The translations under genes and the position numbers were made by a program. From NCBI RefSeq assembly GCF_020880815.1, contig NZ_JAJITD010000015.1, positions 109,116 through 173,115 of the forward strand: a stretch of DNA of 64,000 bases, in the 5' to 3' direction. Each line of letters begins with the position of its first letter. Positions within the stretch are counted from its first letter, which is position 1. Positions 1-9,016 of this stretch are shown here, piece after piece. A model generated the notes under the pieces. The model was not told the DNA's origin. It saw only the letters and a program-made list of their open reading frames with translations, and made no database searches. The DNA comes from Paraburkholderia sejongensis (lineage in GTDB: Bacteria; Pseudomonadota; Gammaproteobacteria; Burkholderiales; Burkholderiaceae).

Positions 1-718
1 CGACCGGCCGGCCCGGCGAATGCGCGCGGATGATCTCGACCTGCATGCGGTTGTAGCGCGCGACTTCGTCGGACGCGAAACGGCGATAGTCGAGCCGGTG
101 CGACGGATGCGCCTCGGTGACGGTCGCAACCGGCGCGTCGATCTCGTCGAAGCTGCGGTACTCCATGCTCCAGAACACCGTGCCCCACGCTTCGTTCAAT
201 GCCTGGATCGTTTGATAACGCGCCTTCAGCCACTCGCGAAAACGCGTGAGCGCGGCCTGCGAATAGCTGACCACCGTGTGATGACAGCCGAATTCGTTAT
301 CGGTCTGCCAGAAAGCGACCGCCGGATGCTGGCCGTAGCGTTCGGCCACCGCAGTGCAGATGCGCTGCGACGCTTCGAAATACGCGGGTGACGAAAAATC
401 GTAGTGACGCCGCGAACCGAACGCGCGCGGCCGGCCATCGGCGCCGACCGGCAGAATCTCCGGATGACGATCGATCAGCCACTTCGGTGGCGTCGCGGTC
501 GGCGTACACATGACCACTTTCAGACCGGCCGCGCCGAGCACGTCGACCGCGCGATCGAGCCAGGCCCAGTCGTATTCGCCGGGCGTCGGCTCCATCCGGC
601 TCCACGCAAATTCTGCAATCCGAACCTGTTCGATGCCGAGCGCCTTCATGCGGCGCGCGTCGTCTTCCCACATCGATTCCGGCCAGTGTTCCGGGTAATA
701 ACAGACTCCAACACGCAT
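1..718 (-). CDS. GH42 beta-galactosidase (partial, 3' end outside window)
   Basis: Translating the minus strand from an ATG at 718 gives an open frame that runs off the left edge, about 239 residues of a family that usually has 650-700. The start reads MRVGVCYYPEHWPE, followed by a typical GH42 TIM-barrel N-terminus (RIAEFAWSRMEP, VVMCTPTATPPKWL). The TDNEFG motif near residue 140 carries the predicted acid/base glutamate; the nucleophile glutamate would lie outside the window. The enzyme should hydrolyse terminal beta-galactosides in the cytoplasm. A GGGGA Shine-Dalgarno lies just upstream. The start is 20 bases after the ABC ATPase stop, so the two genes are probably one operon under the LacI operator at 1943. 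Substrate specificity cannot be read from the sequence. Confidence 0.9.
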   Translation of the reverse strand, partial: MRVGVCYYPEHWPESMWEDDARRMKALGIEQVRIAEFAWSRMEPTPGEYDWAWLDRAVDVLGAAGLKVVMCTPTATPPKWLIDRHPEILPVGADGRPRAFGSRRHYDFSSPAYFEASQRICTAVAERYGQHPAVAFWQTDNEFGCHHTVVSYSQAALTRFREWLKARYQTIQALNEAWGTVFWSMEYRSFDEIDAPVATVTEAHPSHRLDYRRFASDEVARYNRMQVEIIRAHSPGRPV

Positions 719-737
719 CCTATGTCCCCAAGGTTCT

Positions 738-1904
738 TCAAGCGTAGTGTTCGACGGCTTCGAGCGACGCCGCCGCGAAACCGTCTTCGGTAAACAGATG
801 GCAGGCCCCGCTCGGCACCCGCAGGCTCGCGCGCTCGCCCGGCGCGAGGCGCGTGTCGCCCGGCGCCTTTGCGATCAGCGCGCCGCCGCCGGGCTGATCG
901 AGGTGCACGTAGCTGTGTTCGCCGAGCTGCTCGACGAGCGACACGCTGCGCGTGAGCACGCCGTCGCGCGCCGCGCCCGGCGCTGCGAGGCTCGCTGCAT
1001 CGACGAATTCCAGATGTTCGGGACGCACGCCGAGCGTGACCGGCTGCGCGCGTTGCAGGCGCGCGCCGCTGACCGGCACGCGCACGGTTTCGGCCGTGTG
1101 ATCGAGCGTCACCAGCACCCCTTGCGCGTCGATCTGCGCGATCTCGCCGGGCAGGAAATTCATTCGCGGCGAACCGATGAAGCCAGCCACGAAGCGGCTT
1201 TTCGGGCGGTGATACAACTCGAGCGGCGCGCCGATCTGCGCGATGCTGCCGTAGCGTTCGGTGTCCTTACCGGCGTGCAGCAGCACGATCTTGTCGGCGA
1301 GCGTCATTGCTTCGATCTGATCGTGCGTCACGTAGACCACGCTCGCCTTCGCGAACTGCTTATGCAAACGCGCGATCTCGACCCGCGTCTGCCCGCGCAG
1401 CGTCGCGTCGAGATTCGACAACGGCTCGTCGAACAGGAACACACCGGGCTCACGCACGATCGCGCGGCCGATCGCGACGCGCTGCCGCTGGCCGCCCGAC
1501 AACGCTTTGGGCCGGCGCTCCAGCAGCGCTTCGAGTTGCAGAATGCGCGCGGCTTCACGCACCTTGCGGTCGATTTCGTCTTTCGGGGTTTTCGCGAGCT
1601 TCAGACCGAACGCCATGTTCTCGAACACGGTCATGTGCGGAAACAGCGCATAGCTCTGGAACACCATCGCGACGCCGCGCTGCGCGGCGGGCACGTCGTT
1701 GACGATGCGCCCGCCGATCGACAGGTCGCCGTCGCTCACGTCTTCGAGGCCGGCGATCATCCGCAGCAGCGTGGACTTCCCGCAACCCGACGGCCCCAGG
1801 AACACGCAGAACTCGTTCTCGCCGATGTCGAGATCGACGTTGCGGATCACCGCCGCGCCGTCGCCATACGCCTTCTGCACGCCTCGTAACGAAATGCTCG
1901 CCAT
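738..1904 (-). CDS. Sugar ABC transporter ATPase (MalK/UgpC type)
   Basis: A 388-residue ATPase of a binding-protein-dependent sugar importer, peripheral on the inner face of the membrane. Walker A GPSGCGKST is at residues 37-45, followed by the Q-loop (VFQSYALFPH), the LSGGQRQR signature, Walker B with LFDEPLSNLD and the H-loop VTHDQ. About 150 C-terminal residues form the OB-fold (TOBE) regulatory domain typical of MalK/UgpC/MsmK (GVRPEHLEF). An ATG at 1910 is also open, but a GGAG at 1914-1917 is spaced better for the ATG at 1904. No permease or binding protein lies beside it, so these may be beyond the left edge or the ATPase may serve a distant transporter. Next to a GH42 gene, galactosides are a reasonable guess for the substrate. 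Confidence 0.9.
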   Translation of the reverse strand: MASISLRGVQKAYGDGAAVIRNVDLDIGENEFCVFLGPSGCGKSTLLRMIAGLEDVSDGDLSIGGRIVNDVPAAQRGVAMVFQSYALFPHMTVFENMAFGLKLAKTPKDEIDRKVREAARILQLEALLERRPKALSGGQRQRVAIGRAIVREPGVFLFDEPLSNLDATLRGQTRVEIARLHKQFAKASVVYVTHDQIEAMTLADKIVLLHAGKDTERYGSIAQIGAPLELYHRPKSRFVAGFIGSPRMNFLPGEIAQIDAQGVLVTLDHTAETVRVPVSGARLQRAQPVTLGVRPEHLEFVDAASLAAPGAARDGVLTRSVSLVEQLGEHSYVHLDQPGGGALIAKAPGDTRLAPGERASLRVPSGACHLFTEDGFAAASLEAVEHYA

Positions 1905-1942
1905 TTGCATCGACTCCGTGATTTAATCGGCCCGAAGTCGGA

Positions 1943-1958
1943 GATTAAGCGCTTAATC
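1943..1958. promoter_or_regulatory. Predicted LacI-family operator
   Basis: A perfect 16-bp palindrome, GATTAAGCGCTTAATC, with the central CG step usual in LacI/GalR operators. It lies 38 bases upstream of the ABC ATPase start, between that operon and the divergent lacI-type gene, so it could control both directions. Confidence 0.7.
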
Positions 1959-1975
1959 AGCGAGACCAAAAAAAT

Positions 1976-1991
1976 CGATCGCAAGCGATCG
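1976..1991. repeat. Inverted repeat, 7-bp arms, near the lacI-type gene
   Basis: CGATCGC and GCGATCG flank an AA spacer. It lies 17 bases from the main palindrome, toward the regulator gene. It could be a secondary operator, but the CGATCG core is common in this GC-rich genome. Confidence 0.35.
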
Positions 1992-2094
1992 TTGGTCTGT
2001 CTCCGATATCGTTTGTATGTTTGGTTGCGACAGATGTTGCCGCGCCTTGCGCCGCGATGCAAATGCCGGACAACCATCCCAAATATTGATCATC

Positions 2095-3126
2095 ATGCCC
2101 ACACTGAACGAAGTCGCGCGTCATGCCGGCGTCACGCCGGCGACGGTTTCCAACGTGCTGCGCAACCGCGGCCGGGTCGGCGCGGCGACCCGCCAGCGGG
2201 TTCTCGACGCCGTCGAAGCCCTCGGCTACCGGCCGCATCTGGCCGCCCGCGCGCTCGCCGAAGGCCGCGCGCCGACCCTCGCGCTGATGGTGTCGAGCAT
2301 CGCCAACCCGTTCTATCCGGAATTCGCGCTCGCGGTCGAACGCGCGGCGCGCAAGAGCGGCCACTTCGTGATCATCTGCAATACGAACGAAGATCCGACG
2401 ACCGGCCGCGCGTATCTCGACCAGATCGCCGGCACGCTGTCGGAAGGCGTGCTGGTGACCAACGCGAACCTCGATCTGGTGGACCTGCACGCAACCGAAG
2501 CGCGCGGCACGCCGGTCGTGCTGTGCATGTGGGAGCGGCCCAACGAGCCGCCTGGTTTGCCGTGCGTCGCGGTCGATTTCCGGCTGGCCGGCGAGCTGGC
2601 CGGCAAGCACCTGCTCGAACTCGGTCATCGGCGGATGGGCGCGATCGTCGGCAGCAAGGCGTCGGGGATACACGCGGCGCGCTACGAGGGTTTCGTCGAT
2701 GCGCTGCGCGCGGCCGGCGTCACGAAGAACCGCGTACGGCACGCGGTCGATACGATCCACGGCGGCTACGTCGCGGCGCGCGCGCTGCTCGAAGCCGACC
2801 CGCAACTGACCGCGATCTTCGCGACCAACGACCTGCCCGCGCTCGGCGCGATGCACGCGGCCGCGGACCTCGGGCTGCGGGTGCCCGACGATCTGTCGGT
2901 GGTTGGCGTGACCGACATCGAACTCGCGCGCGAGTCGCGTCCCGCGCTGACCACCGTGGCGGTGCCGACCGTCGAGGTCGCCGGTCTGGCGGTCGAGCTG
3001 TTGCGCGAGCTGATCGAGTCGTCGTATGGGCAGGCCAAACGCGGCGCCGACGATGTGCCGATGCGGGTTTCGTCGGAGCCGGCGCTGATCGTCCGCGCGT
3101 CGACCGCGGCGCCGCGTGCGCGGTGA
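2095..3126 (+). CDS. LacI/GalR family transcriptional regulator
   Basis: 343 residues from the ATG at 2095. Earlier in-frame ATGs exist, but the helix-turn-helix begins right at this one (MPTLNEVARHAGVTPATVSNVLRN), which fixes the start. The hinge-helix region ends GYRPHLAARALAEG, followed by a periplasmic-binding-protein-like sensor (LMVSSIANPFYPEF, FATNDLPALGAM, LSVVGVTDIELA). It is probably a repressor relieved by a sugar, controlling the divergent ABC/GH42 operon through the palindrome at 1943. The length is normal for the family. The inducer is unknown. Confidence 0.92.
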   Translation: MPTLNEVARHAGVTPATVSNVLRNRGRVGAATRQRVLDAVEALGYRPHLAARALAEGRAPTLALMVSSIANPFYPEFALAVERAARKSGHFVIICNTNEDPTTGRAYLDQIAGTLSEGVLVTNANLDLVDLHATEARGTPVVLCMWERPNEPPGLPCVAVDFRLAGELAGKHLLELGHRRMGAIVGSKASGIHAARYEGFVDALRAAGVTKNRVRHAVDTIHGGYVAARALLEADPQLTAIFATNDLPALGAMHAAADLGLRVPDDLSVVGVTDIELARESRPALTTVAVPTVEVAGLAVELLRELIESSYGQAKRGADDVPMRVSSEPALIVRASTAAPRAR

Positions 3127-3170
3127 CGTTCGCGGTGACGGTGACGTTGCGGATCGTGCCATAGCCCGCG

Positions 3171-4073
3171 CTACCGCTCGAACTCCGTGCCGCGCACCGC
3201 CTCGATCAGATAGTCGACGAACGACGCAATCCGCGCGGAAATCGCGGTATTGCGGTAGTAGACCGCGTTGATCGGCTGCCGGACCTCCTGGGTCTGGCGC
3301 GGAAACAGCTGCACCAGCGTGCCGTCGTGGCGATCGCGCGCCGTCATGAAGTCGGACAGACAGACGATGCCCGTGCCCGCCAGCGCGAGCTGCCTGAGCG
3401 TCTCGCCGCTCGACGAGAAGATCGCCGGTGCGATGCGATACGGTTCCCTGTCGGGACCGAGTATCGGCCAGACGTTGAGCCCTTCTGGCTGATTGAAACC
3501 GAGCAGCGCATGCTTTGCGAGGTCTTCCACGCGCCGCGGATGCCCATGCGCTTCCAGATAAGCCGGGCTCGCCAGAATCCGCACGCGGCTGCGCCCCACC
3601 GGCTTGCCGTGCAACGTCGAATCCTTCAGCGCGCCGATGCGGATCGCCACGTCGGTGCGCCGCTCCAGCAGATCGATGATCCCTTCGTTGCTGTTCAGTT
3701 CCAGCTCGACCTGAGGATAACGCTCGCGGTAACCCTGCACGAGCGGCACGATCACATGCAGCATGAACGGCGTTGCCGCGTCCACGCGCAGCCGTCCCGA
3801 AGGCCGCTCGCGCCGCGCGGCCATCTGTTCCTCCGCCCCCTCGACCGACGCGATGATCGCGCGCGCGTCCGCGAGAAACGCGCGGCCCTCCTCGGTCAAT
3901 TCGAGGCGGCGCGTCGTACGGCGCAGCAGCGTGGTCTTCAGCTTCTCTTCCAGCCTTCCCAACGTTCGGCTCGTCGCCGAAATCGTCAGCCCCAGTTGCT
4001 CCGCCGCGGCCGTGATCGAGCCGGAATCGACGACGCTGACGAAAGCCTGCAGCTCATCCAGAGTGATTTTCAT
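3171..4073 (-). CDS. LysR family regulator, divergent from MFS exporter
   Basis: A 300-residue LysR regulator: winged helix at residues 1-60 (LDELQAFVSVVDSGSITAAAEQLG) and substrate-binding domain from about residue 90. It belongs to the DsdC/YafC-like branch that often sits beside aldo-keto reductases and MFS exporters. It is transcribed away from the MFS gene at 4176 with a 102-base shared intergenic region, the classic arrangement for a LysR activator of the divergent gene. The inducer is unknown. Confidence 0.9.
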   Translation of the reverse strand: MKITLDELQAFVSVVDSGSITAAAEQLGLTISATSRTLGRLEEKLKTTLLRRTTRRLELTEEGRAFLADARAIIASVEGAEEQMAARRERPSGRLRVDAATPFMLHVIVPLVQGYRERYPQVELELNSNEGIIDLLERRTDVAIRIGALKDSTLHGKPVGRSRVRILASPAYLEAHGHPRRVEDLAKHALLGFNQPEGLNVWPILGPDREPYRIAPAIFSSSGETLRQLALAGTGIVCLSDFMTARDRHDGTLVQLFPRQTQEVRQPINAVYYRNTAISARIASFVDYLIEAVRGTEFER

Positions 4074-4175
4074 TGTTGACTTGAAATCAAAACAGATTCG
4101 TTTATAGACGAGTTTTTCCGCAAAAGTAAAGAGTCCACACTGGCGCCCATCTTCTTCGATGCCATACAGGACACC
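4074..4175. promoter_or_regulatory. Divergent LysR/MFS promoter region
   Basis: A 102-base spacer, AT-rich compared with its surroundings, between two divergent starts. It contains TTGACT at 4076 and TTTATAG at 4101, but their spacing is too wide for a confident sigma-70 call. It should hold the LysR binding site. Confidence 0.4.
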
Positions 4176-5378
4176 ATGCCACTCGCGTTACTCGCGCTGA
4201 CCATCAGCGCTTTTGCCATCGGCACGACCGAATTCGTGATCGTCGGACTGATCCCGACGATCTCTTCCGACCTTGCGATCAGCCTGCCGTCCGCCGGCCT
4301 GCTCGTGAGCCTCTATGCACTCAGCGTCGCGGTCGGCGCGCCGTTGCTCACCGCGCTGACCGGGCGCGTGCCGCGCAAGCTGCTGCTTGCGGGACTGATG
4401 GCGCTCTTCACGATCGGCAACCTCGTTGCATGGCGCGCGCCCAGTTACGAAGCGCTGATCGTCGCGCGCGTGCTGACCGGGCTCGCTCACGGCGTGTTCT
4501 TCTCGGTCGGCTCGATCATCGCGACGACACTCGTGCCCAAAGAGAAAGCGGCCAGCGCGATTGCGACGATGTTCAGCGGGATGACCGTGGCATTCGTCGC
4601 GGGCATTCCGCTCGGCACCTTCATCGGTCAGCACTTCGGCTGGCGCGCGACGTTTCTGATCGTCGCCTTGTTCGGCCTGATCGCGTTTCTCGGCGCGCTC
4701 GCGTTCGTGCCGCGCAATCTCGCGCATACGCGTCCGGCCGGTTTGCTCAAGCAGTTCGGCGTGCTCGCGCAGCCGCGTCTCGTGCTGGTCTATGCGATGA
4801 CCGCGGTGGGTTACGGCGGCTCGCTGATCGCGTTCACGTTCATGGCGCCGCTGCTCGAACAGATCACCGGCTTCACGCCTGCGCAGGTCAGCATCGTGCT
4901 GGTCGCCTATGGCGTGTCGGTCGCGGCCGGCAACATGTGGGGCGGCAAACTCGCCGATCGTGTGGGTCCGGTGAAAGCGCTCAAGCGGATCTTCCTGCTG
5001 CTCGCCGCGGTGCTGCTCGCGCTCACGTTCACCGTGCACAACCCGTGGCTCGCGGTGCTGACGATGCTGGCGTGGGGCGCGGTCGCGTTCGGCAATGTGC
5101 CGGCTCTGCAGGTGTACGTGGTCCAGCAGGCGCGCCGCTTTGCGCCGGAATCGGCCGACGTCGCCGCCGGTTTTAACATCGCCGCGTTCAATCTCGGCGT
5201 CGCGGGCGGCTCGTCGTTCGGCGGTCTGATCGTCGCGCACATCGGCCTCGGTCATACGCCGTGGATCGCGGCGGCGGTCACGCTCGGCGCTTTCGCGCTC
5301 ACCGCTTTGAGCGGCCGGCTCGACCGCCGCGAAGGACAGCCGGAGCGCACGGCGGAGCCGATGGCGGTCAGCCACTGA
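4176..5378 (+). CDS. MFS efflux transporter (DHA1, AraJ/YdhP-like)
   Basis: 400 residues with twelve predicted hydrophobic helices. The N-terminus (LALTISAFAIGTTEFVIVGL) is the signature of the AraJ/YdhP/NepI branch of the DHA1 drug:H+ antiporters. The loop after helix 2 has GRVPRK, and helix 5 has the motif-C-like GIPLGTFIGQHFGWR. It is an inner-membrane exporter of small molecules, sugars or drugs. The divergent LysR gene and the three reductases downstream suggest export or detoxification linked to a reactive carbonyl or electrophile, but this is inferred from context. Confidence 0.88.
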   Translation: MPLALLALTISAFAIGTTEFVIVGLIPTISSDLAISLPSAGLLVSLYALSVAVGAPLLTALTGRVPRKLLLAGLMALFTIGNLVAWRAPSYEALIVARVLTGLAHGVFFSVGSIIATTLVPKEKAASAIATMFSGMTVAFVAGIPLGTFIGQHFGWRATFLIVALFGLIAFLGALAFVPRNLAHTRPAGLLKQFGVLAQPRLVLVYAMTAVGYGGSLIAFTFMAPLLEQITGFTPAQVSIVLVAYGVSVAAGNMWGGKLADRVGPVKALKRIFLLLAAVLLALTFTVHNPWLAVLTMLAWGAVAFGNVPALQVYVVQQARRFAPESADVAAGFNIAAFNLGVAGGSSFGGLIVAHIGLGHTPWIAAAVTLGAFALTALSGRLDRREGQPERTAEPMAVSH

Positions 5379-5541
5379 CAGAGCTTGCCCGGCATCCGGT
5401 CCAGCGCCCCAGATGCGCGCTGCCGCCGGCAGATATTTGATTTTTATTCAAAACTGTTTCCTTTTTCTCGCTGTTTTTCGCATAGATCGACGCGCGCACA
5501 ATGCGTGCATCGATCTGCACTCTTATTGTCCGGAGAACCTC

Positions 5542-6348
5542 ATGAGCACCATCCCCGCATTCGGCCTGGGCACCTTCCGTCTGCAAGGCCAGGTCGTCAT
5601 CGATTCGGTACGCAACGCCCTCGAACTCGGCTACCGCGCGATCGACACCGCGCAGATCTACGGCAACGAGGCCGAAGTCGGCGAAGCGATCGCCGCGTCG
5701 GGCGTCGCGCGCGAGGAGCTGTTCGTCACCACCAAGATCTGGGTCGACAACTATGCGCGCGCCAAACTGATTCCGAGTCTCAAGGACAGTCTCACGAAGC
5801 TGCGCACCGACGCGGTCGATCTGACGCTGATCCACTGGCCCGCGCCGGGCAACGGCGTGCCGCTCGAAGAGTTCATGAGCGCCCTCGCCGAAGCGAAGAC
5901 GCAAGGTCTGACCAAGCAGATCGGCGTGTCGAACTTCAACATCGAACTGACGAAGCAGGCGATCGCGGTGGTCGGCAAGGAGAACATCGCGACCAACCAG
6001 ATCGAGCTGAGCCCGTATCTGCAAAGCCGCAAACTGGTGGACTTCCTGCAACGCGAAGGCATTCACGTCACCTCGTACATGACGCTCGCTTACGGCAAGG
6101 TGCTCGGCGACCCGGTGATTCGCGCGATCGCCGAACGCCGCCACGCGACGCCGGCCCAGGTGGCGCTCGCGTGGGCGCTGCGCCTGCGCTACTCGGTGAT
6201 TCCTTCGTCGACCAAACGCGAGAATCTCGCGAGCAACCTGCTCGCGCAAACGCTGGAACTGAGCGACGACGACATGGCGCAAATCGCGGCACTGGAACGC
6301 AACGGTCGCGAAGTGAGTCCGGAAGGTCTCGCCGCGCAGTGGGACTGA
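5542..6348 (+). CDS. dkgB: Aldo/keto reductase (DkgB-like)
   Basis: 268 residues, close to E. coli DkgB (267), a 2,5-diketo-D-gluconate and methylglyoxal reductase. The start at 5542 follows CGGAGA at 5531; a longer in-frame extension has no family similarity and is rejected. The catalytic tetrad of the AKR superfamily is present: Asp35, Tyr40, Lys65 and His98. It is an NADPH-dependent cytoplasmic reductase of aldehydes and ketoaldehydes. It is followed 100 bases later by an Old Yellow Enzyme and then a second aldo-keto reductase on the same strand. Confidence 0.88.
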   Translation: MSTIPAFGLGTFRLQGQVVIDSVRNALELGYRAIDTAQIYGNEAEVGEAIAASGVAREELFVTTKIWVDNYARAKLIPSLKDSLTKLRTDAVDLTLIHWPAPGNGVPLEEFMSALAEAKTQGLTKQIGVSNFNIELTKQAIAVVGKENIATNQIELSPYLQSRKLVDFLQREGIHVTSYMTLAYGKVLGDPVIRAIAERRHATPAQVALAWALRLRYSVIPSSTKRENLASNLLAQTLELSDDDMAQIAALERNGREVSPEGLAAQWD

Positions 6349-6448
6349 CGCGACCGAGGCGCAACCGACGCGCAACGAAACGAAGCCCCTAGCCCATCTC
6401 CAACCTTCGCGGCGCAGCCGCCGCGAAGCTGAACAGGACACCCGCACC

Positions 6449-7567
6449 ATGCAGCATGATCCGCTTTTTCAACCCTTCAAGCTCGGCACGCTGACGCTGC
6501 CGAACCGCATCGTGATGCCGCCGATGACGCGCTCGCGCGCGAGCCAACCCGGCGACGAAGCGAACGACCTGATGGCCGAGTACTACGCGCAGCGCGCCGA
6601 CGCCGGACTCATTGTTAGCGAAGGCACCTACATCGCGCCGCTCGGCAAAGGCTACGCGTGGACGCCCGGCATCTGCACGGCGGCCCAGGTCGAAGGATGG
6701 CGCAAGGTGACGAACGCGGTTCATGCGAAGGGCGGTCGCATCTTCGCGCAGTTGTGGCACGTTGGCCGTCTGAGTCATACCAGCCTGCTCGGCGGCGAGC
6801 AGCCGGTGTCGTCGTCGGCGCTGCAGGCCAAGGGCGTGAACGTGTTCATCGCCAGCGGCGAAGCCGGCGTGCCGGGCTTCGTTCAGGCCTCCGAACCACG
6901 CGCGCTGAGCATCGCCGAGATTCGCGACATCGTCGCGCAATACCGCGCGGCGGCGCGCAATGCGATCGACGCCGGTTTCGACGGCGTCGAACTGCACGCG
7001 GCCAACGGCTATCTGGTCAATCAGTTCATCGACTCCAACGCGAACAACCGCACCGACGCATACGGCGGCTCGCTCGATAACCGCCTGCGCTTTCTCGACG
7101 AAGTGGCGCGCGCGCTGATCGAAGGCACCGGCGACGCGCAGCGCGTCGGCATTCGCCTGGCACCCCTGACGACCCTGAACGGCTGCGCAGACGCCGATCC
7201 GGAAACGACCTATCTCGCGGCGGCAAAACGGCTCGGCGAGATCGGCGTCGCCTACATCCATATCGCCGAAGCCGACTGGGACGACGCGCCTCACATGCCG
7301 CTCGAATTCAAGCACAAGCTGCGCGGCGCGTATTCCGGCGCGCTGATCTATGCGGGCCGCTACACCGGCGAGCGGGCCCGCGCCGCGATCGACGCGGGCT
7401 GGGCCGATCTGATCGCGTTCGGCCGGCCGTTCGTCGCGAACCCGGACCTCGTGCAGCGCCTGCGCACCGCCGCGCCGCTCGCGGAACATCGACGCGAAAC
7501 GCTGTTCGGCGGCGGCGCGCAAGGTCTGACCGACTACCCGTTGCTCGACGGCAGCGCGGCCGCCTGA
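6449..7567 (+). CDS. Old Yellow Enzyme alkene reductase (NemA-like)
   Basis: A 372-residue FMN-dependent TIM barrel. It opens LFQPFKLGTLTLPNRIVMPPMTRSRA, as in NemA/XenA-type enzymes. The anion-binding pair is His183 and Asn186 in HAANGY, with Tyr188 as the predicted proton donor. The C-terminal phosphate site is LIAFGRPFVANPDL. It should reduce alpha,beta-unsaturated carbonyls, maleimides or nitro-esters with NAD(P)H in the cytoplasm. It sits between two aldo-keto reductases, so the cluster could reduce both the C=C and the C=O of electrophiles. Confidence 0.92.
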   Translation: MQHDPLFQPFKLGTLTLPNRIVMPPMTRSRASQPGDEANDLMAEYYAQRADAGLIVSEGTYIAPLGKGYAWTPGICTAAQVEGWRKVTNAVHAKGGRIFAQLWHVGRLSHTSLLGGEQPVSSSALQAKGVNVFIASGEAGVPGFVQASEPRALSIAEIRDIVAQYRAAARNAIDAGFDGVELHAANGYLVNQFIDSNANNRTDAYGGSLDNRLRFLDEVARALIEGTGDAQRVGIRLAPLTTLNGCADADPETTYLAAAKRLGEIGVAYIHIAEADWDDAPHMPLEFKHKLRGAYSGALIYAGRYTGERARAAIDAGWADLIAFGRPFVANPDLVQRLRTAAPLAEHRRETLFGGGAQGLTDYPLLDGSAAA

Positions 7568-7648
7568 GCGACGCGCACCGGCGTATCCGTGGCCCACGGA
7601 CCGCGGACCGGTTGCGCGTTTATCGCACCCCTATTCGAAGGAACACTC

Positions 7649-8647
7649 ATGCGTATCACCATCGCGTCGCGAATCGGTTTCGGCACCGCACCGCTCGGCA
7701 ACATGTATCGGAACATCCCTGAGGACGAGGCCATCGCGACGGTTCACGCCGCGTGGAATAGCGGGATTCGCTATTTCGACGGCGCGCCGCTGTACGGCGC
7801 GGGGCTCGCCGAATTGCGACTCGGCGAGGCACTGGCTGGACGTCCGCGCAGTGAATACGTGCTCGGCACCAAGGTCGGCCGCCTGATTCTCGACGAGGTC
7901 GAAGCCACCACCGCGCGCGATCTCGGCGAAAAAGGCGGGCTGTTCGAGCACGGACTGCCGAACCGCATCGTCTACGACTACAGCGAAGACGGCACGCTGC
8001 GCTCGATCGACGACAGCCTCAAGCGTCTGCGCACCGACTATCTCGACTATGTGTGGATTCACGACCCGGCTGTCGATTTTCACGGCGACGCCTGGCGCGA
8101 CGTGTTCGACACGGCGATAAACGGCGCCGCGCGCGCGCTCACGCGGCTGCGTGAAGAAGGCGTGATCAAGGGTTGGGGACTCGGCGTGAACCGCGTCGAG
8201 CCGTGCGAACTCGCGCTCGAACGGGCCGACCCGGACGGCTTTCTGCTCGCCGGCCGCTATACGCTGCTCGACCATGCGAACGCGCTCGAAAAACTGATGC
8301 CGGCCGCGCAGCAGCGCGGGCTCGGCGTGATCGTTGGCGGTCCTTACAACTCCGGCGTGCTCGCCGGTGGGACGCACTACGAGTATCAGAACGCGCCGCA
8401 AGCGATTCTCGATCGCGTGCAGCGGATCAACGCGATCTGCGCGCCGTTCGGCGTGGATATTCGCGCGGTCGCACTGACCTTTTCGCTCGCGCATCCGGCG
8501 GTGGCCGGCGTCATTCCGGGCGCGAGCCGTCCGGAGCGGATCGCGGAAAACCTCGCGCTGATGAACAGCGCGATTCCGGTTGCACTGTGGGATCAGTTGA
8601 AGGCTGCGGCGCTTATTAGCGCGGATGCGCCGACTCCGCAAAGCTGA
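7649..8647 (+). CDS. Aldo/keto reductase (aldose/L-fucose dehydrogenase type)
   Basis: 332 residues from the ATG at 7649, which has GAAGGA at 7637-7642. It resembles D-threo-aldose 1-dehydrogenase (L-fucose dehydrogenase) more than the reductases above: IGFGTAPLGNMY at the N-terminus, catalytic Asp44, Tyr49, Lys75 and His138, and PGASRPERIAENL at the C-terminal cofactor site. Such enzymes oxidise L-fucose, D-arabinose or L-galactose to lactones with NAD(P)+. Whether it acts on sugars or on the same electrophiles as its neighbours cannot be decided here. It is last in a co-directional group of three reductases. Confidence 0.85.
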   Translation: MRITIASRIGFGTAPLGNMYRNIPEDEAIATVHAAWNSGIRYFDGAPLYGAGLAELRLGEALAGRPRSEYVLGTKVGRLILDEVEATTARDLGEKGGLFEHGLPNRIVYDYSEDGTLRSIDDSLKRLRTDYLDYVWIHDPAVDFHGDAWRDVFDTAINGAARALTRLREEGVIKGWGLGVNRVEPCELALERADPDGFLLAGRYTLLDHANALEKLMPAAQQRGLGVIVGGPYNSGVLAGGTHYEYQNAPQAILDRVQRINAICAPFGVDIRAVALTFSLAHPAVAGVIPGASRPERIAENLALMNSAIPVALWDQLKAAALISADAPTPQS

Positions 8648-8727
8648 TTGACGCGCGCGGCGACCTACGTGGGGCAAGCGGGCCGGTTGCCGCGGCAGCA
8701 GCAACCCTAGAAGGCCTCCGCAAAATT

Positions 8728-8762
8728 GATCGCGCAGCCGGTACGAAACCGGCTGCGCGATC
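8728..8762. terminator. Strong hairpin, no U-tract
   Basis: Perfect 14-bp arms (GATCGCGCAGCCGG and its complement) with a 7-base loop, 80 bases after the last reductase stop. No T-run follows on either side, so it may be a factor-assisted terminator or an mRNA-end stabiliser. Confidence 0.5.
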
Positions 8763-9016
8763 CGCTCGTTAAGTCCTTTAAATAAACGCTGAACGCATCC
8801 CTCCCGCGCGTCGATCCAGCGCGCAAAAAAGCCCCCTCAGATTTCAATCCGCTTTCAATCGAGCCAGGACTTTCCCGAAGCCCCGCGCCCTCATCTTGCA
8901 CCGCACCAGAGCGCGCAAGCCTTGTCGCGTCTGGCGCCGCACTTCCTGACTAGCTGTCACGCCGCAATTCGCGCTTCGATCTTCCGCCTTGACGATCGTT
9001 AATCCGCCTGCTGTAC

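Noticed and set aside
8707..8901. A 64-codon minus-strand frame in the 8.7-kb spacer
   Set aside because: It runs through the hairpin, has no ribosome site and no recognisable features.
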